In this document: one piece after another, positions 16,843 to 26,006 of the stretch
Layout: the number at the start of each line of letters is the position of its first letter
How positions within the stretch are numbered: position 1 is the stretch's first letter
NCBI RefSeq assembly: GCF_019343495.1
Contig: NZ_CP072552.1
Span: forward strand, 4,403-68,402
Reading direction: 5' to 3'
DNA from: Acinetobacter lwoffii
GTDB taxonomy: Bacteria > Pseudomonadota > Gammaproteobacteria > Pseudomonadales > Moraxellaceae
DNA: 64,000 bases
The notes under the pieces: generated by a model
What the model was told of the DNA's origin: nothing
Databases searched by the model: none
Seen by the model: the letters and a program-made list of their open reading frames with translations, nothing else
Translations under genes and position numbers: made by a program

Positions 16843-18123
16843 ATGAGTGGTTGTGGATGTAGTAAAGAAACACCATGCAAAGATAAGAAATCTCAACAAG
16901 AAAATCATCCATCAATTGCAGAAGCAAACAATTCAAAGAATTGTAATAATACGCTTAGCTGTTGTGGTGAAGAGGAAGAAGAAAAATCTTCATCTCCTTG
17001 CTGTAACACTTCAAACAGTTGTGAAGATACCGCTCAATCCTGTTGTGGTTCTGATCCCAAAGAAAATTTAAGCACTGAAGACGTTTTAAAAAATTCGCAC
17101 TACATGAGTGAATACTTAGTTCCCAAAATGGATTGTTCTGCGGAAGAACAGATGGTTCGTATGGCGCTATCTTCAATTGATGGTGTTCAAAAACTCATCT
17201 TTGATTTACCTAACCGTTCTTTAAAGGTTCTACATAATCAAAAAGATGAAAATATAACCACCAAACTTGAAGCTTTGGGTTTTGGTGCAAAGCTTGTGAA
17301 GACTGAAACTTATATAAGCAATCAACAGGCTAAGCAAACAAGTACCTACACCATTCCTAAAATGGATTGCTCTGCTGAAGAGCAAATGGTCCGTATGGCT
17401 CTTGCAGATATTGAAGCAGTTAAAGGTCTTACTTTTGATCTTCCCAATCGAAAACTGAAAGTCTTCCATAATGAAGGGAGTCAGCAAATTACGGCCAAAC
17501 TTGAAGGACTGGGTTTTGGGGCGAAACTTGATGAAACACAGCTTTCTTCAGGCGATATACCTAATGAACCTGATCCTGTGAGACAAGCTAAAGTACTTAA
17601 ACTGTTATTAGGCATTAATGCTCTACTTTTCTTTATAGAATTCATCAGCGGAATTATTGCTGCGTCTACAGGATTGATTGCTGATTCTCTAGATATGTTT
17701 GCCGATGCAGCCGTTTATGGTATTGCGCTATATGCCGTCGGAAAAGCTGCGAAATATCAAGTGAAAGCAGCCCATTTCGCAGGTTGGATTCAGTTATTAC
17801 TTGCTGTCATCGTGATTATTGATGTCATTAGACGATTCATGTTTGGAAGCGAGCCAGAATCAACGCTCATGATTGTTATTGGCCTGCTCGCACTTATAGC
17901 TAACGTGACATGCTTATATCTTATTTCTGGTCATCGAGAAGATGGCGCACATATGAAAGCCAGTTGGATTTTCTCGGCGAATGACGTTGTCGTAAATATG
18001 GGCGTTATATTTGCCGGTGTACTCGTGGCGTGGACGGGATCAGCTTACCCAGACTTAATCATTGGCATCCTGGTTTCTTTATTCGTGCTTAATGGTGCTC
18101 GAAAGATTTTGGCTTTGAAGTAA
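16843..18123 (+). CDS. Cys-rich CDF cation exporter with two HMA-like domains
   Basis: About 426 residues. Residues 1-75 are Cys-rich (CGCSKETPC, SCCGEEEE, PCCNTSNSC, QSCCGSD). Two near-duplicate HMA-like domains follow (about 85-150 and 165-230), each with the single-Cys motif PKMDCSAEEQMVRMAL instead of CxxC. The C-terminal half is a CDF membrane domain with GLIADSLDMFADAAVYG in helix 2 and HMKASWIFSANDVVVN in helix 5. The usual cytoplasmic C-terminal domain is missing, and the N-terminal modules may replace it. Control by the Cd/Pb-type MerR suggests Cd or Pb export. The second ATG is used because the first lacks a ribosome-binding site. Confidence 0.85.
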   Translation: MSGCGCSKETPCKDKKSQQENHPSIAEANNSKNCNNTLSCCGEEEEEKSSSPCCNTSNSCEDTAQSCCGSDPKENLSTEDVLKNSHYMSEYLVPKMDCSAEEQMVRMALSSIDGVQKLIFDLPNRSLKVLHNQKDENITTKLEALGFGAKLVKTETYISNQQAKQTSTYTIPKMDCSAEEQMVRMALADIEAVKGLTFDLPNRKLKVFHNEGSQQITAKLEGLGFGAKLDETQLSSGDIPNEPDPVRQAKVLKLLLGINALLFFIEFISGIIAASTGLIADSLDMFADAAVYGIALYAVGKAAKYQVKAAHFAGWIQLLLAVIVIIDVIRRFMFGSEPESTLMIVIGLLALIANVTCLYLISGHREDGAHMKASWIFSANDVVVNMGVIFAGVLVAWTGSAYPDLIIGILVSLFVLNGARKILALK

Positions 18124-18134
18124 GAGTATCGAAA

Positions 18135-18395
18135 ATGAATCTATTTCAAGTTAAACAAAATCAGATCGTCAAAATTAGAGATCTCAAAAAAGGTAATCAA
18201 TACAGTCATACCACTGATCCCGTATTGGAACGGCTCCAACTATTAGGTTTTAGAGAGGGTGAAACTCTACAAGTACTCGCTAAAGGTGTTTTTGGCGGAG
18301 ATCCTGTTTTAGTTCAAATTGAAACTTCAAGATTCGCATTAAGAAAGAATGAAGCTGAAAGAATTTTTGTAGAGTTAGTATCCAATGAAGATTAA
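18135..18395 (+). CDS. feoA: FeoA-family SH3-like protein
   Basis: 86 residues with the FeoA core: VKIRDLKKGN, LERLQLLGFREGETLQVL and GGDPVLVQIETSRFALRKNEAERIFV. FeoA proteins are cytosolic partners of the FeoB ferrous-iron transporter. The gene starts 11 bp after the CDF gene and overlaps feoB by 11 bp, so all three are one operon under the MerR-type promoter. Placing ferrous uptake under a heavy-metal regulator is unusual. Confidence 0.9.
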   Translation: MNLFQVKQNQIVKIRDLKKGNQYSHTTDPVLERLQLLGFREGETLQVLAKGVFGGDPVLVQIETSRFALRKNEAERIFVELVSNED

Positions 18396-20214
18396 GAACA
18401 TTGCATTAGTCGGTAATCCAAATTGTGGAAAAACCTCTTTATTTAATACGCTTACTGGTACGCGACAAAAAGTTGCCAACTATGCTGGAGTTACCGTAGA
18501 AAGAAAAGAAGGTTCTTTTAAATTACCTTCTGGTGATGCAGTACGAGTATTGGACTTACCCGGAACTTACAGTTTAAAACCTAGTAGTTTAGATGAAGAA
18601 GTCACCAGGGCAGTTTGTTTGGGCGAGCTAAAAGGTGAAGTTCTACCCGATATTTTTATATGCGTTGTAGATGCCACAAATTTAAGCTTACATTTGAGCT
18701 TGGTTCTCGAAGTTCGTGCTCTAAATCGCCCTATGATTCTTGTATTAAATATGATGGATGAGGTCAAAAAGCGTGGTATTTCCATTGATAAGGATAAACT
18801 GTCTCAACTGTTAGGTATCCCTGTAGTTGAAGCTGTCGCAGTTAAAACAAAAGGAATTCAAGATTTAATTAATCAATTAGATCAAAAAAATCTTTTTATT
18901 ACTCCTTATCATTCTGAATTAAGTCATTTTGAACAGGTCAAACAAATCACCAAACAAGTTATTTTAAATAATGACAGTGGTGATAAAAGAACCGCATTTC
19001 TAGATAAAATTTTTCTACATCCTGTATTGGGTTTAGTAATCTTAACTTTAACCATGTTTGTGATGTTCCAGGCGGTATTTATATGGGCAACGCCTTTTAT
19101 TGAATTCATTGAAAATTTTGTCGCATGGCTCAGTGATTTTATTGGACCACTAATCCAACATCCTCTATTAAAAAGCTTGGTTGTGGATGGGGTAATTGCT
19201 GGTGCAGGTAGCGTGCTTGCATATATGCCTCAGATTTTGATTTTATTCTTCTTCATTTTAATGCTTGAAGAGTCAGGCTATTTACCCCGGGCAGCATTTC
19301 TTTTAGATAAATTAATGTCTAAAGCCGGGCTTAGCGGCCGTTCATTTATTCCTCTGCTATCCAGTTTTGCTTGTGCCATTCCCGGAATTATGGCAACCAG
19401 AAGTATCAGCTCTGAACGGGACCGATTAGCAACAATTATGATTGCACCCTTGATGACCTGTTCAGCAAGATTGCCAGTATATGCTTTATTGATCGCGGCA
19501 TTTATTCCCAACCAATTAATCTACGGCTGGTTAAGTCTGCAAGGATTAGTCCTTTTTGGTCTTTATATGTCGGGAATAGTCTCAGCGTTATTAGTTTCAG
19601 TCTTTCTGAAGTTGGTTCGAAAAGATAAAACTGAAAGTATTTTTATTTTTGAACTTCCCACATACCGAATTCCAGATATTAGAAATATTGCATTAGGCTT
19701 ATATGATAGGGCAACTATTTTCTTAAAACGAGTTGGTGGCATTATCGTTGCGCTGTCTATCTTGTTATGGGTGCTAGTCACGTTCCCTCAACCACCAGAT
19801 AATGCAACCATGCCGGCCATTAACTATAGTTTAGCTGGTCAGTTAGGGCATTTAATTCATCCTATATTTGCGCCTATTGGGTTTACATGGGAAATATGTA
19901 TTGCACTCATTCCTGCTATGGCAGCAAGGGAAGTTGTAATTGCTGCTCTTGGGGTGATTTATGCGATGTCAGGTGATGAAGATACAGTAACTCAAAGTCT
20001 GTTAAGTCAAATTTCAGGCCCGGATGGATGGGGGTTAGCCACAGGTTTATCATTATTGGTATGGTTTATTTTTGCTCCCCATTGTCTTGCTACGTTAGCA
20101 ACAATTAGACGAGAAACTGGCAGCTGGAAACAGCCCATCATTATGGCAACTTATTTGTTTGCATTAGCCTACATCTTTTCATTCATCACATATCAAGTTG
20201 CGAGTAATCTTTAA
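18385..20214 (+). CDS. feoB: Short FeoB-type Fe(II) transporter
   Basis: 609 residues, shorter than the roughly 770 of E. coli FeoB. The N-terminal G domain has G1 GNPNCGKTSLFN, G3 DLPGTYSL and G4 NMMDE. A helical linker and the membrane Gate domains follow, with LPRAAFLLDKLMSKAGLSGR and the Cys-bearing SSFACAIPGIMATR and MTCSARLPVY motifs. It moves ferrous iron into the cytosol, though a divergent plasmid homologue in a heavy-metal operon might have another divalent substrate. A terminator follows 14 bp after the stop. Confidence 0.9.
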   Translation: MKIKNIALVGNPNCGKTSLFNTLTGTRQKVANYAGVTVERKEGSFKLPSGDAVRVLDLPGTYSLKPSSLDEEVTRAVCLGELKGEVLPDIFICVVDATNLSLHLSLVLEVRALNRPMILVLNMMDEVKKRGISIDKDKLSQLLGIPVVEAVAVKTKGIQDLINQLDQKNLFITPYHSELSHFEQVKQITKQVILNNDSGDKRTAFLDKIFLHPVLGLVILTLTMFVMFQAVFIWATPFIEFIENFVAWLSDFIGPLIQHPLLKSLVVDGVIAGAGSVLAYMPQILILFFFILMLEESGYLPRAAFLLDKLMSKAGLSGRSFIPLLSSFACAIPGIMATRSISSERDRLATIMIAPLMTCSARLPVYALLIAAFIPNQLIYGWLSLQGLVLFGLYMSGIVSALLVSVFLKLVRKDKTESIFIFELPTYRIPDIRNIALGLYDRATIFLKRVGGIIVALSILLWVLVTFPQPPDNATMPAINYSLAGQLGHLIHPIFAPIGFTWEICIALIPAMAAREVVIAALGVIYAMSGDEDTVTQSLLSQISGPDGWGLATGLSLLVWFIFAPHCLATLATIRRETGSWKQPIIMATYLFALAYIFSFITYQVASNL

Positions 20215-20227
20215 TTAGCAAATGAAT

Positions 20228-20258
20228 AAAATAAGGGAGCTAGCTCCCTTATTTTATT
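20228..20258 (+). terminator. Terminator of the CDF-feoAB operon
   Basis: The palindrome AATAAGGGAGCT / AGCTCCCTTATT followed by a T-rich run, just after feoB. Confidence 0.85.
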
Positions 20259-20359
20259 GAAATACTCACTATAAATGAAGCGCTTTTACAAGAAAAACTG
20301 TATAGATATCAATAATATTAAACAGCTTCCTAAGAAAACTTCTAATTTAATTATAAATT

Positions 20360-20494
20360 ATGAAAGAGTTCCCTCTTTTTAGTGCAATTCATGAAATTAG
20401 GTTTAAATATCAAAAATTATGGCTTAATGAAGAGCATGATCTTGTAGACACTTTTAGTGAAATAATAATCAAAATATTGGAATGCTCCCAGTAG
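20360..20494 (+). CDS. Possible 44-residue small protein
   Basis: ATG to TAG encoding MKEFPLFSAIHEIRFKYQKL followed by 24 mostly polar residues. No ribosome-binding site stands out and no family is recognised. It is the only candidate in the gap between feoB and arsO; the rest of 20259-20541 shows nothing. Confidence 0.2.
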   Translation: MKEFPLFSAIHEIRFKYQKLWLNEEHDLVDTFSEIIIKILECSQ

Positions 20495-20541
20495 CCTAGA
20501 CACAAAACCGATTCTAAAATTCTTATACTCGATATGGATAA

Positions 20542-21639
20542 TTATTCTGAAAATTTTTTAGTATTAATTTCTTGTAGATAAGTGAAGATCTCATCTACTG
20601 TAGCTCTCGCTGTTCTAGAAACGCCAATTAATGTTGCAGATGCCATACCTGTCCAATCTCCATATCCAACTAACCACAAGTTAGGTAACTTAATAGACCT
20701 TCCATTTTGAACTTCTACAAAGTTATCTCGCTCTACTATATCTATACTTTTTAGATGATTTAATGAAGCCTTAAATCCAGTACACCAAATAATCACATCA
20801 ATTTTCTCTTTTTTTCCATCTGGCCAAATAACTGCATCTGTAGCTAAAGATTGAAAAGGTGGACGGCTATGTAAGACTCCTCTATTCCTTGCCTCTTTGA
20901 CACTATCGATCATCACAATATCACCTAGGCCACCTATTGGCTGGTCAACTTTTCTTCCTTCTTGTTGTACTTTTAAACGCTCAGTTGCTCTTAAAAACAG
21001 TACTCGACCATCGACATCATCAGGTAAAAATTGAGGCGGAGTTTTTGTGACCCAAATGGTTTCAGCAACTTGTGAAACCTCAGCGAGTATTTGCGCGCCC
21101 GAATTCCCCCCACCCACCACGATGACTTTCTTATCTTTAAATGAATCTGCATTCAGGTAATGGGCTGAATGTAACTGCGTGCCTTGAAAGTTTTCCTGTC
21201 CCGGATAATCAGGAATAAACGGCTGGCGCCATGTCCCTGTTGCACTGACCACCACCTTGGCTCGCCAAAACTTTTCTCCAGCATATACGTCTAAATACTT
21301 TCCCTTCGATTCCACACGATCGACATGTACTGGACGAACAATCGAAAATTGATATCTCTGTTCATAAGCCGATAAATACTGGATCACCTCATTTCGTGTT
21401 GGATAGGTCTGTTCAGTGATGGGCATCATCCAACCGGATAGAGAACTCCAGGTATTAGGAGAAAAAAGACGCAATGACTCCCAGGTATGCAGCCAGGCAC
21501 CCCCCGCTTGATTTTGCTCATCCAATATAATGAATGGGATTTTCTTGCGCTTTAAAAAATAAGCGGTAGATAAAGCGGCCTGCCCACCACCGATAATGAT
21601 CACATCAGTTTCAGTCTGTTTCTGGTTCAAAGCCTTCAC
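20542..21639 (-). CDS. arsO: ArsO-type flavin monooxygenase
   Basis: 365-residue FAD/NADPH-dependent monooxygenase. It has the FAD-binding motif VIIIGGGQAALSTAYFL near the N-terminus, a GTWRQPFIPDYPG segment, an NADPH-binding VIVVGGGNSGAQI at about residue 165, and IIWCTGFK near the C-terminus. This matches ArsO proteins found at the ends of ars clusters; the reaction on arsenicals is not firmly established. An intrinsic terminator separates it from arsH, so it may have its own promoter. The annotated start is GTG; a nearby TTG with a better-placed AAGGTGAAGG is an alternative. Confidence 0.85.
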   Translation of the reverse strand: MKALNQKQTETDVIIIGGGQAALSTAYFLKRKKIPFIILDEQNQAGGAWLHTWESLRLFSPNTWSSLSGWMMPITEQTYPTRNEVIQYLSAYEQRYQFSIVRPVHVDRVESKGKYLDVYAGEKFWRAKVVVSATGTWRQPFIPDYPGQENFQGTQLHSAHYLNADSFKDKKVIVVGGGNSGAQILAEVSQVAETIWVTKTPPQFLPDDVDGRVLFLRATERLKVQQEGRKVDQPIGGLGDIVMIDSVKEARNRGVLHSRPPFQSLATDAVIWPDGKKEKIDVIIWCTGFKASLNHLKSIDIVERDNFVEVQNGRSIKLPNLWLVGYGDWTGMASATLIGVSRTARATVDEIFTYLQEINTKKFSE

Positions 21640-21670
21640 CTTTTCCTTATTTATCTCTGACTTCTTTAAT

Positions 21671-21703
21671 GTAAAAACCCAATCATGAAGACTGGGTTTT
21701 TAC
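21671..21703 (-). terminator. Terminator between arsH and arsO
   Basis: GTAAAAACCCA pairs with TGGGTTTTTAC around a short loop, with T-rich ends on both strands. It would end the main ars transcript before arsO. Confidence 0.7.
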
Positions 21704-21797
21704 AATATTCATTGTACCTTTAACAGCACTTCATCGGTACAGCATAAAAGTGTTACTGACCTGGCAATGAGGCGCAGTATTTAATACCATCCAGCAT

Positions 21798-22502
21798 TTA
21801 TAAACTGCGCTGATTTACACGCTTGGACAACTCTTCAGCCGATTCCTTGCGTTCAGAATAACGATCTGTCAGGTATTTGCTTTGTCCACGAGTCAGTAGG
21901 GTGAACTTAAATAACTCTTCCATCACATCCACAATCCGGTCATAGAAAGCCGAAGGTTTCATTCGTCCATCTTCTTCAAACTCCAAAAAAGCTTTTGGAA
22001 CTGAAGACTGATTTGGAATGGTGATCATCCGCATCCACCGCCCCAAAATACGCATCTGGTTCAGGCTGTTAAATGACTGTGATCCGCCACTGACTTGCAT
22101 CAAGGCAAGAGTTTTACCTTGGGTAGCACGGATTGCCCCTCCTGCCAGTGGAATCCAGTCGATTTGAGATTTAAAGATTGAACTCATAGAACCATGGCGT
22201 TCAGGTGAACACCAGACCATGCCTTCTGACCATGCTAAAAGCTCATGCAGTTCTTTTACTTTTGGATGCTCAGTATCCGCATCTTCTGGTAAAGGAAGCC
22301 CTTTAGGATGAAAGATTTTTATTTCCGCCCCAAAATGCTCAAGGATTCGACCGGCTTCAAGAACTGCAAGGCGACTGTAAGAACGTTCTCGATTAGAGCC
22401 ATACAGCAGCAAAATTCGCGGAGGATGAGCAAGTTCTTTGGCTTGAACTTTTTCAAAGGTGGGTTGCTCAAGAAGATTTAGATCTACATTTGGGAGATTC
22501 AT
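21798..22502 (-). CDS. arsH: ArsH NADPH-dependent FMN reductase / organoarsenical oxidase
   Basis: 234 residues, normal ArsH length. The flavodoxin-like fold shows the phosphate-binding loop [20 protein letters not shown] and the ArsH motif [25 protein letters not shown]. ArsH oxidises trivalent organoarsenicals to less toxic pentavalent forms. It lies four bases after acr3 and is clearly co-transcribed. Confidence 0.93.
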   Translation of the reverse strand: MNLPNVDLNLLEQPTFEKVQAKELAHPPRILLLYGSNRERSYSRLAVLEAGRILEHFGAEIKIFHPKGLPLPEDADTEHPKVKELHELLAWSEGMVWCSPERHGSMSSIFKSQIDWIPLAGGAIRATQGKTLALMQVSGGSQSFNSLNQMRILGRWMRMITIPNQSSVPKAFLEFEEDGRMKPSAFYDRIVDVMEELFKFTLLTRGQSKYLTDRYSERKESAEELSKRVNQRSL

Positions 22503-22506
22503 AGAG

Positions 22507-23547
22507 TTAGGCCTCTTTAAAAACTTTCTTTCTCAGCCAGAGTGAAACACTCACCAAGGCAATCAACACAGGAACTTCGACCAGTGGGCCAATAATCGTG
22601 GTAAAAGCAACAGGCGAAGCGATACCAAAAGTTGCAATCGCTACTGCAAGTGATAATTCAAAATTATTCCCCGCTGCGGTAAATGCAATTGCTGTGGTCT
22701 TAGGATAGTCATTGCCCATCCATTTACTCATAAAGAAGCTGATGAAGAACATTAAAACGAAGTAAATGGTTAAAGGAATCGCGATGCGTAAAACTTCAAG
22801 CGGAAGACTCACGACATCACCGCCTTTTAGGCTAAACATGGCCAGAATGGTGAACAGCAAAGCCATTAAACTCAGCGGACTGATTTTCGGAATGAACTTG
22901 GTTTCATACCATTCCACGCCTTTCTGTTTCACCAAAATCCATCGCGTTAAGAAACCTAATAAGAACGGAATACCAAGATAAACCAGAACAGCATGGGTGA
23001 TGGTCCAGAAATCGACATTAATGACCTGCGAAGCGACACCAAAATAGGGTGGAAGGAAGGTCAGGAATAACCAGGCATAGGTACTGAAAAATAGAATCTG
23101 GAAGATGCTGTTAAAGGCAACTAATGCTGCAACATATTGATTATCACCACAGGCCAAGCCATTCCACACCAGAACCATGGCAATACATCGAGCAAGACCA
23201 ATCAGGATGACACCGGTCATATATTCTGGATAACTATGTAAAAATATGATTGCCAGGGCAAACATGAGTACTGGCGCGATCAGCCAGTTTTGTACTAAGG
23301 ACAAAGTAAGGGTTTTCTTATCCTTAAACACTTGTGGCAAAGTCGCATAGTTCACTTTTGCCAGTGGTGGATACATCATTAGAATAAGACCAATCGCGAT
23401 TGGAATATTCACTGAATCAATGCTTAATTTATCGAGTGCGACAGAAGCCTGAGGAAAGAAGTTTCCGATGGCAATGCCTAAGGCCATGGCAATAAAAATC
23501 CATAGCGTCAGGTTGCGATCTAAAAAAGATAAGCGTTTTTCAGACAT
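22507..23547 (-). CDS. acr3: Arsenite efflux permease Acr3
   Basis: 346 residues with ten predicted membrane helices (bile-acid:sodium symporter superfamily). Conserved Acr3 features include [20 protein letters not shown] in helix 4, with the Cys required for arsenite transport, and [20 protein letters not shown] near helix 9. It exports As(III) driven by proton motive force. It sits five bases after the thioredoxin-type arsC and four bases before arsH. Confidence 0.94.
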   Translation of the reverse strand: MSEKRLSFLDRNLTLWIFIAMALGIAIGNFFPQASVALDKLSIDSVNIPIAIGLILMMYPPLAKVNYATLPQVFKDKKTLTLSLVQNWLIAPVLMFALAIIFLHSYPEYMTGVILIGLARCIAMVLVWNGLACGDNQYVAALVAFNSIFQILFFSTYAWLFLTFLPPYFGVASQVINVDFWTITHAVLVYLGIPFLLGFLTRWILVKQKGVEWYETKFIPKISPLSLMALLFTILAMFSLKGGDVVSLPLEVLRIAIPLTIYFVLMFFISFFMSKWMGNDYPKTTAIAFTAAGNNFELSLAVAIATFGIASPVAFTTIIGPLVEVPVLIALVSVSLWLRKKVFKEA

Positions 23548-23552
23548 TTCAC

Positions 23553-24026
23553 TTACTCAACGTTCGAAATTTGATTAATTGCTGCAATCAATTCTGAGCG
23601 AGATAGTTTATCTACATTAAGTTTAAATAAAGCATCTAAGCGACGATTGATATGTTCAACAGTGCTCATAAAGGCTTTCATTTTTTCTTCTTTATTCACG
23701 TCTAAGTGTGAAGGATCAGCCAAGCCCCAATGTGCCTTGATTGCTCCACCCAAATAAAGTGGACATGCTTCTTGAGCAGCAGAATCACATACTGTGATCA
23801 CAACATCAGGTTGATATTGTTCACAATCATTAATCGTTTTACTCCATAAACCTTCGGTAGATAATCCTAAGTTTTCAAGGGTTTCTAAAGTTAGCGGGTG
23901 AACTTGACCTGAAGGCTTACTCCCAGCGCTATAGGCTTTCCAACCTTCTGGTGCTCGGCTATTAAACAAAACTTCAGACAAAATGCTACGGCAGCTATTT
24001 CCAGTACATAAAAATAAAAATTTCAT
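23553..24026 (-). CDS. arsC: Arsenate reductase, thioredoxin-coupled (LMW phosphatase fold)
   Basis: About 157 residues from [14 protein letters not shown], which contains the phosphatase-like CX5R loop (Cys7 to Arg13, with an extra Cys12). Later [17 protein letters not shown] carries the redox Cys pair and ADPSH the acid. It reduces arsenate to arsenite for export by Acr3. The start codon lies four bases downstream of the arsR stop. It is unrelated in fold to the second arsenate reductase at 24399-24827. Confidence 0.92.
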   Translation of the reverse strand: MKFLFLCTGNSCRSILSEVLFNSRAPEGWKAYSAGSKPSGQVHPLTLETLENLGLSTEGLWSKTINDCEQYQPDVVITVCDSAAQEACPLYLGGAIKAHWGLADPSHLDVNKEEKMKAFMSTVEHINRRLDALFKLNVDKLSRSELIAAINQISNVE

Positions 24027-24030
24027 TGAA

Positions 24031-24354
24031 TTACTCACAATAACTATTTACAGAAAGGGGGTGTTGATCATCCAGCTTTGATTGAGATTGAACCGTCTTC
24101 AAAATATCTAAAATTTCATAACACCAGTTGGCCAATTTTGGATTGATACTGTAGTAAACCCATTGGCCTTGTCTGCGATCTTGAAGTAGCCCTGAAGCAC
24201 GTAAAAGGGCTAAATGTCTTGAAATTTTCGGTTGACTGAGTTGTAGTTTTTCAGTCAAATCACATACACATAGTTCTTTATTTTCAACAATTAATGTCAC
24301 TATATTGAGACGTGTTTCATCTGATAAGCATTTAAAAAAATTAACTTGATCCAT
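24031..24354 (-). CDS. arsR: Arsenite-responsive repressor ArsR
   Basis: About 107 residues from MDQVNFFKCLSDETRLNIVT, with AGGAGATTTAT directly upstream fixing this start. The winged helix carries the As(III) motif ELCVCDL on the metal helix, followed by the recognition helix QPKISRHLALLRASGLL. It represses the cluster until arsenite binds. It lies between two arsC genes rather than first, so it is autoregulated from a promoter in front of the glutaredoxin-type arsC. Confidence 0.93.
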   Translation of the reverse strand: MDQVNFFKCLSDETRLNIVTLIVENKELCVCDLTEKLQLSQPKISRHLALLRASGLLQDRRQGQWVYYSINPKLANWCYEILDILKTVQSQSKLDDQHPLSVNSYCE

Positions 24355-24398
24355 ATAAATCTCCTTCACATTCTTTCCATTCAAGAGATGAGAAAGTA

Positions 24399-24827
24399 CT
24401 ATTTAATTCTTTGGCCATTTTCATCAATAATTTTTTCACCATCTTCTTTGCTAAATGCGCCTTTCTGAGGAAACGGGAGAATATCCAAAACAACTTCAGA
24501 AGGACGACACAAACGTGTACCTAAATCCGTAACAACGAATGGGCGGTTAATCAAAATAGGATGTTGAAGCATAAAATTTAAAAGCTGTTCATCAGACCAA
24601 TCTTCCCGAACAATTTCTAAATCAGAATATGGAGGTACATTTTTACGAATTGCTTCTCTAACACTTAAACCAGCACTACGAATAAGTTCAATTAATTCTG
24701 CTTTCGAAGGTGGGGTAATTAGATATTCAATAACGATTGGTTCAATTCCTGCATTTTGAATTAAAGCTAAGGTATTCCTTGATGTACCACACTCAGGATT
24801 GTGATAAATCTTTATGGTCGAGAACAT
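24399..24827 (-). CDS. arsC: Arsenate reductase, glutaredoxin-coupled (ArsC/Spx fold)
   Basis: About 142 residues from MFSTIKIYHNPECGTSRNTL, with the catalytic Cys in NPECGTSR and later FVVTDLGTRLCRPSEVVLDIL containing substrate-binding Arg residues. This matches the plasmid R773 type, which uses glutathione and glutaredoxin. It is first gene of the ars operon, 45 bp before arsR. Having both arsenate-reductase types in one operon gives two reductant routes. Confidence 0.92.
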   Translation of the reverse strand: MFSTIKIYHNPECGTSRNTLALIQNAGIEPIVIEYLITPPSKAELIELIRSAGLSVREAIRKNVPPYSDLEIVREDWSDEQLLNFMLQHPILINRPFVVTDLGTRLCRPSEVVLDILPFPQKGAFSKEDGEKIIDENGQRIK

Positions 24828-24864
24828 TTTGACTAACACTGCTATTAGAAACTCAGATATACTT

Positions 24865-24900
24865 ATATACGTATTTCCACATATATGTAAATACGTATAT
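24865..24900 (-). promoter_or_regulatory. Probable ArsR operator
   Basis: ATATACGTATTT and AAATACGTATAT form a perfect 12-bp inverted repeat separated by 12 bp, 38 bp upstream of the first ars gene. The long AT-rich dyad fits an ArsR binding site overlapping the promoter. Confidence 0.75.
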
Positions 24901-25142
24901 TGATTTTATTTAAATTACTTAATGTCAATAAATGTATATATATTCTTGCAAATTCTTATGAGTGAGAAAAAACTCGTTATTTAAATATGTAAATTTAGAG
25001 TAAACCCTAAAGTTACAATCTGAAAGTTCATGAAATTATGTATCATTTAAATGATTTTTAATCATAAATAACATGTAACTTTAGTATTAAAGATTTATAA
25101 TTTACGAAATTGTTCATTTTTATCCAATTGGGGCGTGAAAAA
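24901..25142. other. AT-rich gap between ars and resolvase
   Basis: No gene or clear structural signal was found apart from promoter-like AT-rich sequence. Confidence 0.4.
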
Positions 25143-25709
25143 TTGAAAGGCCAAAAAGTAGGGTATATCCGGGTAAGTTCTGTCGAGCAAAACACTGGAC
25201 GTCAACTTGAGGGAATTGAAGTCGACCGGATTTTTGTTGACCGTGCTTCAGGTAAAAATACTGACCGACCTAAATTTCAGGAAATGTTGAACTATGTCCG
25301 GGAAGGGGACAGGGTGATTGTACATTCAATGGATCGTTTTGCGCGAAGCCTAAAAGATTTGGTCACTGAAGTAGATAAACTGGTCAAACGAGGAATCGCC
25401 ATCCAGTTTGTAAAAGAAAATATTACTTTTACAGCCGAATCCACCCCGATGGATAATTTGATGCTTCAAATGATGGGTGCTTTTGCACAGTTCGAACGTG
25501 AGATCATTTTAGAGCGGCAAAAGGAAGGAATAAAACTCGCCTCTGCTCAGGGGAAGTACAAAGGTCGGGTGCATAAACTAAAGCCTGACCAAGCTGAAGC
25601 TTTACGACAAGCATGGAAGGAGGGGAAGTACCCTTCAAAAATGGCATTAGGCCAGGCATTTGGAATTAGTCGCCAAGCGGTATATCGGTATTTAAAAGCC
25701 GGGAAATAA
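25143..25709 (+). CDS. Serine resolvase/invertase family recombinase (copy 1)
   Basis: About 188 residues. The catalytic domain begins KVGYIRVSSVEQNTGRQLEG (active Ser in RVSS) with IVHSMDRFARSLKDL and MGAFAQFEREIILERQKEGI; the C-terminal helix-turn-helix is SKMALGQAFGISRQAVYRYL. Tn3-type resolvases of this size resolve cointegrates or invert DNA. The likely start is TTG at 25143 after GGGGCG; another TTG lies 33 bp upstream. It is nearly identical to the copy at 42554-43120 in the same orientation. No partner transposase is nearby. Confidence 0.9.
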   Translation: MKGQKVGYIRVSSVEQNTGRQLEGIEVDRIFVDRASGKNTDRPKFQEMLNYVREGDRVIVHSMDRFARSLKDLVTEVDKLVKRGIAIQFVKENITFTAESTPMDNLMLQMMGAFAQFEREIILERQKEGIKLASAQGKYKGRVHKLKPDQAEALRQAWKEGKYPSKMALGQAFGISRQAVYRYLKAGK

Positions 25710-25925
25710 CTCAATTGAAATTGGCGACTATATTTAGTTTAGCTTATGAAAATCGTGAAACGTTGATTAAATAATAAGTGCAGAAAGCAAAGAGTTACTA
25801 ATTTTATACAATATAAGTTTTTGATTTATAATTAATTAACTCGATTGCAATCTAGCTTTTTCAGCAACGATTTATCTTTTTTAAAATAGTATTAATTTAT
25901 TTTTTTGAGAACAAACCTTAACAAA

Positions 25926-25941
25926 ATTACAAGTTTGTAAT
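25926..25941 (+). promoter_or_regulatory. Metal-type box upstream of small DGGL gene
   Basis: ATTACAAGTTTGTAAT: perfect ATTACA-N4-TGTAAT dyad, 66 bp before the start at 26007, the same spacing as at the NES-repeat gene. Confidence 0.65.
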
Positions 25942-26006
25942 TTTGTCGTCATTCGGATGTATATATTTACTCATTATTATAAGTAAAGATTTTTTTGGTC
26001 CAAGAT

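Noticed and set aside
16360..18123. Mercury resistance (merR with mer genes)
   Set aside because: The regulator has Cd/Pb-type C-terminal cysteines and no merA, merT or merP is present.
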